Shown piece by piece: positions 51,139 through 62,137 of a stretch of DNA of 64,000 nt. The notes beneath the pieces were generated by a model, which was given only the letters and a program-made list of their open reading frames with translations, did no database searches and was not told where the DNA came from. A program made the translations under genes and the position numbers. The DNA is from Adiantum capillus-veneris (lineage: Eukaryota > Streptophyta > Polypodiopsida > Polypodiales > Pteridaceae). The DNA is taken from the NCBI GenBank assembly GCA_014529385.2, contig CM043947.1:115089587-115153586 (forward strand), in the 5' to 3' direction. The stretch's first letter is position 1. Each line of letters starts with the position of its first letter.

Positions 51139-52083
51139 TGTTGGACGGGAGAGACTCACACACCCATGAAGTGCATGCAAACACTACCTAGATCAACATA
51201 ATGTCAATCGAGGAAACAGATGGCACGATAGGCACACGGAGGAAATCTCTCTAGCTTGTCACGCTGAGACCATCCTACACATACAACACTCTGGAAGGCC
51301 AACTAAACCGCAATCAAGAACCTCACTGCTCTCAACTACACCACCTAGCCACATACACACATACGGAAGGTAACTCACCTAATCATGCCAAATTCTTACG
51401 AAACTTAAGGAACACCATCCCCTCACTAGGATACACCTGTCCCTAAGCTTCTACACTCTAAACCCGTCTGTGGAAAACACGTAGGATGACAGAGCAAAAT
51501 TTTAAAAGTGCCTGAAACTGAAATTTATGAGTACGTATGCGTAGCTTATGTCGCCACGATTCTATAGACTACTAGCACGCAGAAAACAGACATCGTTTGA
51601 TACACTTACGGCCACAAATAGCTCCTAGATGCGTCAGCGTGTGCAATTTGTCTCGCGTGGAATGCTTGGCGTTGTCGCGTAGCTCTCCTCGAGCCTACAA
51701 CAATGGTGCAATCGGATCTCCAATGTGTTGAGCGAGCCGGGCGTAGTAAGAGGATGAAGCTCACACTCACTCTCTTTCTCTCTCACACACAGTAGACGGC
51801 AGCGCTAAAGTTTTGATTATGATTAAAGTCTTCTTTACAAAATGACCTAGGTACCTTATATACTAAGGCTACCTTAGGTTTAACCAAAAATGGGGTTGAA
51901 AGGGTCAAATGGCTTTGTATTTACAATCTGGGAGTGCCATTGCACCCCGGCTTCTGAAACTAGAATAACTACTCATTACAAATGACGTTTATAGCCATAA
52001 TCTGCAGCATTTCATAACTCGCAAAAGATAAGACTTTGGTACGAAACTTGAGTTATATTGTGTTGTTGACCCAACGGTCAACA
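51139..52083 (-). repeat. Gypsy G 5' long terminal repeat
   Basis: 945 bp. A minus-strand TATA box, TATATAAG, is at 51,855-51,862. It is followed by GTGGT (52,084-52,088), the target duplication. Confidence 0.92.
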
Positions 52084-52449
52084 GTGGTCTTCATCTCTGA
52101 AATGTTGAAGGCTCTCGTTGATGTCAAAATTAACTGGATAGTTCCTAATTCCTTTCAATCAAGGACAATACAATCTTTATCTGTCATCATTGTGGGCTTC
52201 TTTGTAAGACCGCCTCGTGGCAAATAAAGGTCCTTCTAGTGTTGGTAGTTCTTGCCGGTGAACTTCGCAATGTTGAGCTTCCCTTCCTCCATCATTACTC
52301 CCACTCAATTCAAGGAATCCTTTGCTTGAGATAATTTAGCTATGAGAAAACCTTGCTCTGATACGAGTTGTTAGGAAATAGGATGTAGCTAAATAGATAG
52401 TGGAGTAGCTTATTTAATGGAGAGAGATAAATTTTCACACACGAGAGAT

Positions 52450-52519
<70 letters not shown>

Positions 52520-53115
52520 ACACACAATATACGTGGTTCACTCAATGTGGGCTACATTCACGGGAAAGCAGCCACTCAATGGCTTTAGTACTTCAATCAA
52601 GAAGTAGGTTACAAAGGGATTGAATCCTTAATGGAGATCTCGCCTTGATTCACTCTCACCACCTCACACCCCCATTGTTGCATCAACTTCAAAATCCAAA
52701 ATGTGTGTAGAAAAGTCCTTCTTTTATAGGCCAAAAGAGTTGCCCTCTCTCATGAGAGGCAACTGTGTAGCCACCCAGTGCAGACAAGTCCAAGTTGGAC
52801 TCTTCAATGCACCCATGTGTGGCCGTCCTTGAGAAGACAAGTCCGTCTAAAATTTGGCCATTGGTCATTGAATTTGGCCACTAGACACCGGCCACTGACT
52901 TTCATCCACCGGACATCGGCCAACCATTTTTTGACCACTTTTCAGCCGCTGTCCAATCATAATATTCAAGCAAAAAGGGATATTTTGGGACTGTGGCAAT
53001 TTTGGTTTTCGATGAGTGATTTTTCTTCATGCATGGTGGCTTTTCCTCATAATGGGGGCCTTACAAATGTGCATTTTTAGCACACAAAATAACAAGGGGT
53101 AAATTAGGCTCCATA
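52084..53115 (-). mobile_element. Copia C right fragment: gag start and 5' long terminal repeat
   Basis: Gag start sequence (52,084-52,360) matches copia B at about 16,380-16,690. The long terminal repeat starts at 52,369 (TGTTAGGAAATAGGATG), has a GA run at about 52,453-52,517 and a TATA box at 52,722-52,728. It stops at about 53,115 (GGCTCCATA) without the last few bases CTTAACA. The primer site is damaged (CGTATCAGAG). Both outer ends of copia C are therefore truncated. Confidence 0.85.
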
Positions 53116-54330
53116 ATCTATGCCCTACTAGAAACTCAGGTCATCAGTATCACTAGAAGCTTCCATAACAACTAAAGAAGTCCAAAAGAAAAGAAAAACA
53201 AGTCAAAACCAAGAAGTTCAACAAATTATATGGATACCAAAGAGCCAGCTTGGCCAAAAGGAGGTATGGATCAAGAAGACCAAGATCTCTAATGGAAAAC
53301 TACAAGATCTAGTGCCAAATGGAAAACAATCAAAGTCCGCAAGAATGACTAAGAAAAACACAAAGTCGCAAGCTTTTGCAAATCAAGTTTGGGTTCCAAA
53401 GAAGTTGATTCGAGCACAAAGAGGTGAAGAGTTTATTTGGATTCCAAAACAATTAGAATATCAACTCCCAAAGTCCGAATCTCGTCCTCAACCAAGCATA
53501 CAAGGCTTCAAGCAAAGACCATTGTAGACTCACACAAAGACAAGATGGATCCCAAAGTAGTCTCTTCAAACACAACAAAGCAAGGACAAGTATGGTTTCC
53601 CAAACGAGCATCATCAACAAAACAACCAAGAATCACAAAGAAGTGGGTCCCAAAGCAAACCAGTAACACTATTGTCATCCCACTGTCCCTTGGATTCTTT
53701 CAATTCCTCCTATGGTTATAGTACAATTAGAAGAGATCTCACTTCAAGCCAGAATCCACTCTGTGGAACACTGCCAAATATGAAAAGCAACCACAAGACT
53801 AGAATGGATCCCAAAGAAGAATCAAACAGAGAAGTAAGCCTTTAAAAAATCTCTAAAACCTTCAAACAAGCAAAGGGTAGGGGAGTTTCAAAGACCATCA
53901 CATTGCTTAGAATAGGAAGCCTCGCCTGTAAATTCCAATAAGAAAATTTCTTATGGTCACATCTTGCACATCATGAATCTTTTCCATGCATTGGCTGTGT
54001 ATGAATAATAGGGCTACATTACAAGGCCTGCATAGGCACAATTTTTGATTGCTCAACCACAACACGTACCCTTGGCGATACCCTATCGTCAAGGAGGACT
54101 CTGAATAGGAGGAGGGGAGCTAAATGAGGATCTAATATATGAATATTAGACGGCAATGTTTTCTGAGTTGTACTGAATTTCTACGTTTGATTATGACATC
54201 TTTTGACAAAATTTAGAGTATATGACCCCATAGTAGCATTACACGAGGAGTACAAGGACAAATTCCATATATGAGCCCCAAGGGACATGTGTACAATGTA
54301 CATAGAATTTAGAATTCTATTAGAATGATT
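53116..54330 (+). mobile_element. Inverted second copy of the WIPK-repeat region
   Basis: The plus strand encodes IIWIPKSQLGQKEVWIKKTK, SQAFANQVWVPKKLIRAQ and further WIPK words to about 53,720. The conserved non-coding sequence that follows in gypsy G is present to about 54,330 (for example TATGACCCCATAGTAGCATT against 43,200). It is the same region as 43,101-44,190 in opposite orientation. It joins the truncated copia C repeat at 53,115 with no visible element border. Confidence 0.65.
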
Positions 54331-55196
54331 TTGCTTTTTGGTTGACTTGATTTGTGGTTTTGTTTTGTTATTTTTATGATTTTTTTAAAAAAGAAAAAAA
54401 ATCCTGAATCTAGATGAAGAAAAGACTAAAGAGATGTAGAGCAAATAAAAAGAGAAGAAGGTACAAGAAAATGAAGACACTTCATGACGTATGTCTCAAA
54501 AGCCATATGCACAAGACTATGAAGTCAGAGATAAAAAAAGAATGCTAGTCATTCTTCAACAACAACATAAGGAAAAAAATGATTGAAAATCATCATCAAA
54601 CTTTGAGGTGGCCTACAAGGACAAAAAAAGTAGGTGATGCGAATAAACAAAAGCACTCATAAGTGTAAAGTTGCCTATCAAACACTTTATGTGACTACAA
54701 GGCCATGTACAGAAAGGAGATCTTTATATTATAAATATTATATCTTGTATGTGACTTAATGAAGCCTAACAAACAAAAGGGACTAACAGTACTGACAAGA
54801 ACAAAAGAAGCAAAAATGACAATGCAGTCATCTATCGTGATAGATGTTTGCAAGAGCAACCAAGAGTCAAGTCAATTTCTGCTCATCATCATTGGTTTTA
54901 CATGTGTTTTGGTAGACAGAAGGTGCTAGAGATGCTCATCACTCATTTTGAGAATGAAATCCAAAAAGTGACAAATCTAGGATGAAAATTGTCCCACCTT
55001 CTTTAGCTCCAAGGATTGATGCCTTCTAGGTCAAATTTCCACTAGGATGGTGATGCACTTTATGTGGAGGCCTTAAATGGGATGATGCTAATGCAAGAGG
55101 CTAATGCTAATGATGGATTATGCTCTAATGCAAGTATTGTTTAATTGAAACTAGGCTAAAAACAAGACTAGCCTAATAACTTTCTTTGATACCACA
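54331..55196. other. Unassigned AT-rich stretch
   Basis: I see no gene. A minus-strand TGGTATCAAAGAAAG at about 55,180-55,194 resembles an initiator-Met primer site and would make part of this stretch the interior of a copia-type element. Confidence 0.4.
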
Positions 55197-55740
55197 TGAT
55201 GAAACCTAATGTGCTAGGGCGGCTTAGTGTTACTTTCATTTATGGAGAATTATTATTAAGCATAAATTACACTACTCTCAACTCAATTAACAAGTAGACT
55301 CAATGGTGCAAAATAATGTCAACAATGCATTAAAATCATACCAAATGAGTAATTACCTCAAGCTTTTATAGATAAAAGCTCGGCTACTGAAGGATAGAGA
55401 TCATGGACTTTCTTAAATCAATAGGAAAGAAATGGACACATTTTCGGGCCTTTTATCTCTACTGAGAGAATGCTCCTTAGCCAATAGGAAGAAGGCTAAC
55501 GTTAAGTAGAAAAAACCTTTTTTCTAATTTTGAAAATGTCCATGAAAACCATTTTGGGAAATTGTCCCTATCATCAGAAAAGTAAGGCGCTTGATAATGA
55601 CATCCTACACAAGCGTCGAACGCCTTTTTGTGACCCGCTGTTGCTATCCTATAAAGTGAAGCACAAGTACTTGTACTTGTGCATCTCGCACAAACATCAA
55701 TCACCTTTTTATGAAGTACTCGTAATTTAAATTCGAACAG
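55197..55740 (-). repeat. Possible copia-type long terminal repeat
   Basis: It starts TGATGAAACCTAATG two bases from the primer-like site. No partner repeat is seen and the right end is a guess, so this is weak. Confidence 0.3.
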
Positions 55741-55784
55741 ATTGTACTTGATAGTAATTGATAGGTACTATTTAAGAATATGAA

Positions 55785-56005
55785 GGAGTCAGAACCAAGC
55801 GAATATAGGCCCTTGAGGGGTCTCTAGGACCTCTATTCGCTTGGTTCTGACCTCATGAGGCCCTAGGATTAAGATACTGATGCATCCGGAAAGTCCAAAA
55901 ACCTTAGGATAGCTCTTTAAAACGCTAAAATCTGAAGTCTCTAGCTCAAGATATAGCATTTTTAAGCCTAGGGCCTCATAAGGTCAGTACCAAGTGAATA
56001 GACGC
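55785..56005. repeat. ACCAAGCGAATA hairpin outside element T
   Basis: GAGTCAGAACCAAGCGAATA pairs with TATTCGCTTGGTTCTGACCTC across a loop of about 29 bases (55,785-55,855). A single arm AGGTCAGTACCAAGTGAATA follows near 55,981. The surrounding sequence is not from element T as far as I can see. Confidence 0.75.
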
Positions 56006-56094
56006 CCTTGAAACCCCTCAAGGGCCACTTTTTCATTTTTCATAATTACCTCTCTCTATGCTGAGTTGGTGTTCCTTACAGGGCCCAAAATTGA

Positions 56095-56585
56095 CTCCAA
56101 GTTTCTCCTAATGTGTAGTTTTTGTGGACTTCATTGAATGAGGTCTTCATGGGTCATGAGTGCATGCATGCATGTATGCCTCATATGTTATGTGTCAAAG
56201 GAAAGAGATGATTGGACCATGAGGAGGTTTACCCTAACATTCATCATTGAATTATTTTCTAAAGTGTTTGTTTACATTTAGAATCTTTGAAAAGTCTGCT
56301 TTTGAGAAAAAAATACAATAAAAAGATTTCTCTGGACATTTTTGCATGATTGATTGATGTTGGGCATATAAGAGAGCATGTGCAAGGGTTCTGTGTAGAA
56401 AAACTCAAATTCTGTAAACTTGGACATCATACATGTATGATGTCTCAAGAGACATTTGGAGACTAAATTTTCAAAATATGATTGCACCAAAGTGTTCAAA
56501 AGGGGGATTTTACCCTAAGTACACCTTGAGACTAGAGTTTTGACCAACTCTTTACACCCAAAAGACAAAAGACGGAGTGTCGAAA
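56095..56585 (+). mobile_element. Gypsy G-family leader fragment
   Basis: From about 56,230 the text is a recognisable diverged inverse of 50,500-50,770, including the palindrome GACATCATACATGTATGATG at 56,423 and flanks such as GCAAGGGTTCTGTG and GGTTTACCCTA. It is cut at 56,585 by a CACTA terminus. Confidence 0.65.
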
Positions 56586-57230
56586 CACTACAAGAGGTTG
56601 TGTGCACTTGTGTCGTTTTTAGCGACGAAAATACATTGGGTTTTAATGCTCCCCGACGTTGCTAAGACCGTCGCTAATAGAATCGCTACGGGAACGTTTC
56701 TATATGCGTCACTATCGGCGTCGCTATCGATGTCTCTAAATGCGTTGCTATTTGTATCGCTATATAGCAACGCAGATAGCGACACAGATAGCGACGATTG
56801 CAGGCTTCCCATAGCGAAACTCATAGCTACGTTGCAGAGCCTTATATAGCAACGTCCGAGAGTAAAAAAATTGGGTGACAGGGCATTCACCCATCAATCA
56901 TATTGAATGTTTCAATAATAGAGTAAACCTAAATGAACAACCATTAACTCCATCATGCATAGTATTGTTTGCAGAATAAAGATACAAAACTCAAAACTGA
57001 AAAAAGTAAATTGACAAAAGTAAATCGATGACAAGTGTACACATCATAGGCAAAATCACTTGATTGTTAAGCTTTGCAAATGTAATAGTTACAACACCAT
57101 TGTCATTAATGAGAAAATACATGGTTTTTCAATAGTTACAAAAAGACGTATACACGTCATCTCATTATACATTCTATGACAAAAGGAAACTAATGCTATC
57201 TGGCTATGGCTATACTGACGTTTTCTAATC
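56586..57230. repeat. CACTA element 3 3' terminus and subterminal repeats
   Basis: The words GCGACG, TAGCGACA and CGTCGCTA occur many times in both orientations between 56,615 and 56,855. The remainder to 57,230 is AT-rich and non-coding. Confidence 0.75.
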
Positions 57231-57379
57231 AGACGTCTCATGGTGTCCAAGCGGCATATATTTCGGATTCTGCAAAAAAAACAATAAGACTTTCTGTAAG
57301 TATAAACATATAATTTACAAAAACAGTCTATTTTGTTAGCTTATCGTTAAAATACAAAAAATGTAAAAGAGTATAGTGA

Positions 57380-58565
57380 AATACTAACCATGCCGCTACA
57401 AGAACTCAGAATGTCCATCAGGGTGTTTAAGCCCTTTCTACCTGCATACTCGCGCTCGTACGGTGTGGGGTCACTACCTGTCATCGACCACTGTTCAAAA
57501 GATGCAAAGAATCCATTATGTTAGAATTTAAGAGTACAAATAGAGGTAACTACCAAACCTAAAGAGCAATGCTAACACTTACAAAATTGACCTCAAATGA
57601 TTCCCACCCACCGCTCCCCAAGTGGTGTGAGCTCCCTACCTCTACTCGCGCTTTGGCTGCCTCCTTTTGTTGCTTCCACTTGTCAGGATTCTTGTATGCT
57701 GCTCACTTTGCATTCTTCCAATCTTCTTTGGCTAGCCAATCTGGTCTATTCCACCCATGCTTTGTTTCTTTTTGTACTTCAAAACGCTTGTGCTTGCAGT
57801 ATTCACGCATTCAAACTTTCATCAGGTCTTCATTCAAATGTTCATCCCGGCTTGACACGGGAAACTCGTCGTGCAGCATGCTGATGACTCTGTCTTTTTA
57901 TTCACTTTTCACTTCACTCCAGGTTTTTAGTATGTAGTATCTAAACACTTGAGAGAAAAGACCGCGCATTCGCAAGATCACCTTCTTGCCTTCGTCATCC
58001 AAGATGATGCCGCCACTGATGTCGATCGAGTACAGCAAGCCCTCTTGCCTGTGACGCATGAACGTGAGTGTCTTGGCAGGGGTCTAGTGGCATCTCAATG
58101 GGGGTACAGACATGAGGTGTCTCCACTGGAGTCTGGGCCACGAAGCAAGGAGTGTCGACTGGGGTGACTCTTGGAGGAGTAGCTAGTGCTGTGTAGCCAC
58201 GATAGGCCGATAGCCATGCAAAACCTGGCGTAGATGGAAATGTCATGGCTGGTGTGGGGACAGGCAAAGAAGGGGAAGGTAAGGATCCTCGTCAAACAGG
58301 AGATGGTGTCGAGGCATCAACGGCGACATCCCCACAGCAGCCACTGCCACCACCACTAGAGCATCGGTGCCTAGATGAGTGTGAAGATCGTCTCGTTGAC
58401 ACCGAAGCTTTGGAGCATGTTGAATGCTCCAAAACAGAGGGAGACACTGAAGGAGTAGAGCAACATGATGGTTCTCTAGAGTGGTGATGATCGTCGTACC
58501 ACCTCCGCTGCTGGGGTGACAAAGAAGAAAGAAACTCATTATCATCCATACCTGCATTAAACACA
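57380..58565 (-). pseudogene. CACTA element 3 second gene (TNPA/Transposase_24-like), broken
   Basis: In coding order: a His/Ser-rich start (SLSPQQRRWYDDHHHSREP, 58,470-58,560), CSSGGGSGCCGD, a Pro/Thr-rich middle (VDTPCFVAQTPVETPHVCTP), then RDEHLNEDLMKV and HGWNRPDWLAKEDWKNAK (about 57,700-57,830), DKWKQQKEAAKARVEVG, and SHHLGSGGWESFEVNF (about 57,590-57,640). The last matches the HLGSGG motif of CACTA copies 1 and 2. A following exon at about 57,400-57,490 reads SDPTPYEREYAGRKGLNTLM. In-frame stops occur at about 57,707 and 57,815. The role is inferred as binding of element ends. Confidence 0.65.
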
Positions 58566-58608
58566 CAAGCATTTAATCTTAATATTGAATGGAGAAGAAA
58601 ACATGGAC

Positions 58609-58612
<4 letters not shown>

Positions 58613-58643
<31 letters not shown>
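58613..58643. repeat. GA microsatellite
   Basis: About 15 GA dinucleotides beside the foldback at 58,740. Confidence 0.9.
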
Positions 58644-58646
<3 letters not shown>

Positions 58647-58739
58647 CATAAAGGGGGAGGGATTTGTGTGTAGAGAGATTCCTGTGAAGTTCTTGTGAAT
58701 TTTTTGCCCATGTGCATTCTACATATCTTGTAAGCGCTG

Positions 58740-58989
58740 CGCTCTGAGTGCGATGGAGATTGAGGCTGCAATTGCAAAGGAGGTGATCCATCTCTGCTCA
58801 TAGATGTTGCTCGTCCCTCCACTAGATCTAGTTTATCGGGTGAAAGAGACGCTAAGAAGCAGTAGTAGTGCTTCTTAGCGTCTCTTTCATCCGATCGACT
58901 AGATGTAGTGGAGGGATGAGCAGCGTCTATGAGCAGAGACGGATCACCTCTTCGTGATTGCAGCCTCAATCTCCATCGCACTCGGAGCG
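58740..58989. repeat. Long near-perfect inverted repeat (foldback)
   Basis: Arms of about 120 bp (58,740-58,860 and 58,870-58,989) pair around a central AGTAGTAGT. The outer arm reads GAGTGCGATGGAGATTGAGG on the left and the same on the minus strand of the right arm. Only about ten mismatches or short indels are visible. It lies between the two genes of CACTA element 3. It may be a MITE or foldback element, or a source of small RNA. Confidence 0.85.
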
Positions 58990-59195
58990 AAAGTGCTCAT
59001 CAATATATCAAACTTTCATGACACACCGAGGAGTGTCCTTGCTTGTGAGAACATACATGGAGTGGATGCAATGACGATTAAACACAATTTAAATTTCTCA
59101 AGTATAGCATACAGACAAGAATGGACAAAAATCCATGTGAATACAATATATATTATAAAACGGAGAAAAATTGTTCAAATACAATGTTTATGGCT

Positions 59196-60137
59196 TTAAG
59201 AGGTCTCTCTCTCATCCTCGCATAGCTCAACATAACTCCCTCTATCTATATAGAGCTCTCCATTTAGGCAGATGTCCTCCGTTTCATTTTGTAGATCCTC
59301 TGCATGCACCGCATAGAGAGTAGCAACTTGATGCTCGTGTGGCACCACCTCAGCGGCTTCTGAATGAGCATCTTCTCCGATATCCTCCATTGATGCCGTT
59401 GTGATTGGCACATGGTAGCCCTCATACGTCCGTGCACTATGAGTGGCTATCTCTATGACGTACCACCAGTTTGATGCAGACTTTGTAGGATGAAATAACA
59501 CCTGCCAGAGCCACATAACTTACATGAGAGCTTCCTGGCACATAACTTTTAAAATTGGATGTTAACTATTTACATACTTACTTGTTCACAATGCTTGGAT
59601 AGTATGAAAGTGTCTCTTACGTTAGTTCATTTTTTAGTTGAATCCACCTCAAGGAAACCAGACTCTCCTCTACGCACAGTAGTGTTGCGACCCTCCATGT
59701 TTATCTTGACCCATTGCACATCAAACAAGTCAACAAAAAAAAATCATGTATAATCGATCCTCAAAATCTCTTGTAGCGTGCCGAAGTAAGTGAGTTCTGC
59801 CACCATAGGATCTCCATCAGAGAACCATCATCGACTAGACTGTTCAAATTTTGCCATGATTCCACAATCTTGAGTAAAACACTTTTTGTCAATCCGTTTC
59901 ACCCTAAAATGTCGACCTTTGCACCATGCTGTTGTGTATGACTTATACTACAACCAACAAAGATTATGAGTGGTCGTTCAAATATCTAGAAATTCGCTAG
60001 TCATAAATTGCAAACTTACCTTGGTAGCGCAACCCCGAGAGTACTCCCACTCCTCCTCAGTCACTTCTTCACCGCATTGTTGTGCAATTTTCAATTGGTT
60101 GTGCAACCATCTTAAGCTCATGAATGTTGGTAGGCTC
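59196..60137 (-). pseudogene. CACTA element 3 transposase end (DUF4216), broken
   Basis: The first visible exon, at the junction with copy 2, reads WLHNQLKIAQQCGEE and GCATK, with a GTAAGT-like donor near 60,020. After a gap, about 59,570-59,740 gives DVQWVKINMEGRNTTVRRGE, with a stop where copy 2 has Trp (TKTW), then DTFILSKHCEQ. A last exon (59,196-59,516) reads VLFHPTKSASNWWYVIEIAT and an acidic tail. This parallels DUF4216 and its tail in copies 1 and 2. The part upstream is cut off by the inserted element at 60,141. Confidence 0.75.
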
Positions 60138-60912
60138 TCCACTACAACAAAAACGGGTGTTATCGACACAGCCCATCGTTATGCACATCGCTATACGCAT
60201 CGTTATGAAACCAGTCGCTATTAGCGATGGGCATAGCGACGCATATAGCGACGACCATAGCAGAAAAAAAATTTCTTGGGCAGAGGGCAGGTAGCCTGGC
60301 CTGTGCCCAGTTAAAAGATGGACACAGCCACAGCCAGACTTCCTGTCCTCCGCCCAAGAAAGCGAGCAGCACCAAAATAACAACCATGCTCCCGCGCGCA
60401 AAAATTTCGGCAGAGTTCCCTTTGTTTTTACATAAACTTTTCAAAAAAAACCATATCATGTATAGGCCTCCTACATGCTATCCATGTAGGATCTCACATG
60501 AGATTTAAGGCCAATGAAAGACAACCGTACCAACTGAAAAGCATAGCCATAACTTAAAATCATAGACATAACTTAAAAGCATAACCATAACGAACCATAA
60601 CCATAACTTAAAACCATAACCGGCTATAACCACTTTGATCAAAACCATAATGCAGATAGCCATAACCATAACAATGACAATAATCATAACCATAAGGGAA
60701 ACAATAATCGTCTGAACACTAACTGTTTGCACAAAAAAGAGACATAGAATCGTGTCTGTGTCTCACAAAGCATATAGATGAAATCTGGTCCACTAATGAC
60801 TAGGTGTCGCAACCTGCACATAGGACAACTCACAAAGTTAGTATTGATATTACTTCACATATACTGACTTAATTAAATCAACTCACACATATTAACGTCT
60901 CACCTCAAGCGA

Positions 60913-62028
60913 TTAGCGAGACTGTAAGGCCTCCCAATCTACAGACTCTCCTGAAGCTTCAAGATCATTCAGTACTTCATAGATACCTCTGCGATATCCA
61001 TCTGACTCCTCCTCGCGTGATGGAGCTCGATGCATTGCAAGATTCTGCGTTTATACAAAAATCAAAGTAATAAGAATACATGATTCATCGCGTTTTAAAA
61101 AACGCCATAGTTAAGATTGGATTAGAAACTCACAAACTCATCGCGAAAGGTGTCGAAGCCTCCGCTGCCAAGATGAGATGTCCCCCTAGTCATCTGTCGT
61201 ACCTGCGCAGCCTCACGCTGCTTTCTGAACCACGTGGCCACTGTCCGCTCATCCTCCCTGATCTGCAGCCACGTCTCGTGTGGGATGCTCGAAGGCTTCA
61301 GCGAGCCGGTCCTGAAAGCTTGTCGAGCTGCATCTCGTCGATGTTTGATGGTGTCCCGTGCAACACCCTTGATCCACCGCGCCGAAACAACGGAAGAACC
61401 CGGAGCATGCTGGTACTATGTAAGTGACTTTTTCCTTGTCTTGCTGATCCCAAGACGTCATAATGCTGGTCGAAAACTGCAGCTCCACGAGCTGTTGAAT
61501 CCGTTGTCGCATCTCAGTGCCGACTGTATCCATGTCAACAGAACCATCTCCCCGTACAGTATAGAGCTTGGAGGCACTAGGATCGTGTGCCCCCCAAGGT
61601 GTCCGAGGTGTGCCAAGAGGTGTGTCGAGAGGTGTGCCTGGGTAAGACGGGGGTCGTGAGCGAGGAGGGGTTGAATCATCTGTGGACCCTCATCCACAGC
61701 AACCACCACCTCCACCTGACGATCGCCGAGATCGGCGAGTGCGCCTGTGCTGCGGAGATGAGGACGTACCCGCCTCTACCCCACCCCTAGGTGTGGAAGC
61801 GGCCGTGATGGGAGAAGAAGTCGTCGTACCCATAGGCGTCCTGAACCCCGTAGGCATCCCCCCCCTAGGCGTCAGTCCCTCGGGTGTGAAGCCCGGAGAC
61901 GTAGTACCCGTGCCTCTGGCTACCCAGTCCTGAGAAGCCTCTGCCATCTGAGCAGGCGTCATCCGTGTAACGAAGCCCATGAATGCATCTGCACTCAGGG
62001 AAGCGGGATCTAGAATCTCGTCTGCCAT
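60913..62028 (-). pseudogene. CACTA copy 2 second gene (TNPA-like), spliced, broken
   Basis: The start at 62,028 reads MADEILDPASLSADAFMGFV, then a Thr/Pro/Gly-rich stretch (GFTPEGLTPRGG, then SPITAASTPRGG), RRTRRSRRSSGGGGGCCG and a TGA at about 61,690. Further on, SVDMDTVGTEMRQRIQQLVE leads to a deletion of about 25 bp relative to copy 1 near 61,415 that shifts the frame. The HLGSGG motif is near 61,175. An intron of 89 bp fits 61,045-61,133, and the last exon ends with SVDWEALQSR and a stop at 60,913. Copy 1 preserves the middle and copy 2 the start. Function is inferred from the family. Confidence 0.72.
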
Positions 62029-62137
62029 ACTAAATGAACCTGCACAAAGAAAGTAAAATAAAGCATCAGAACACAGTTGTTTAAATTAAATTTAAGCCTA
62101 ATTTTAAATCAAAGTCTTCACACAAACACTTACAGGC

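Larger units (their letters stand above)
56586..60140 (-). mobile_element. CACTA element 3, interrupted by CACTA copy 2
   Basis: The left terminus is CACTACAAGAGGTTGTGTGC at 56,586. A subterminal zone to about 56,860 is dense in AGCGAC/CGCTAT words. On the minus strand come a second gene (57,380-58,560) and then transposase DUF4216 sequence (59,196-60,130). At 60,141 the terminus of the other CACTA copy begins, so the 5' part of this element lies beyond the window. Terminus and proteins differ from copies 1 and 2 enough to be another subfamily. Confidence 0.8.
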
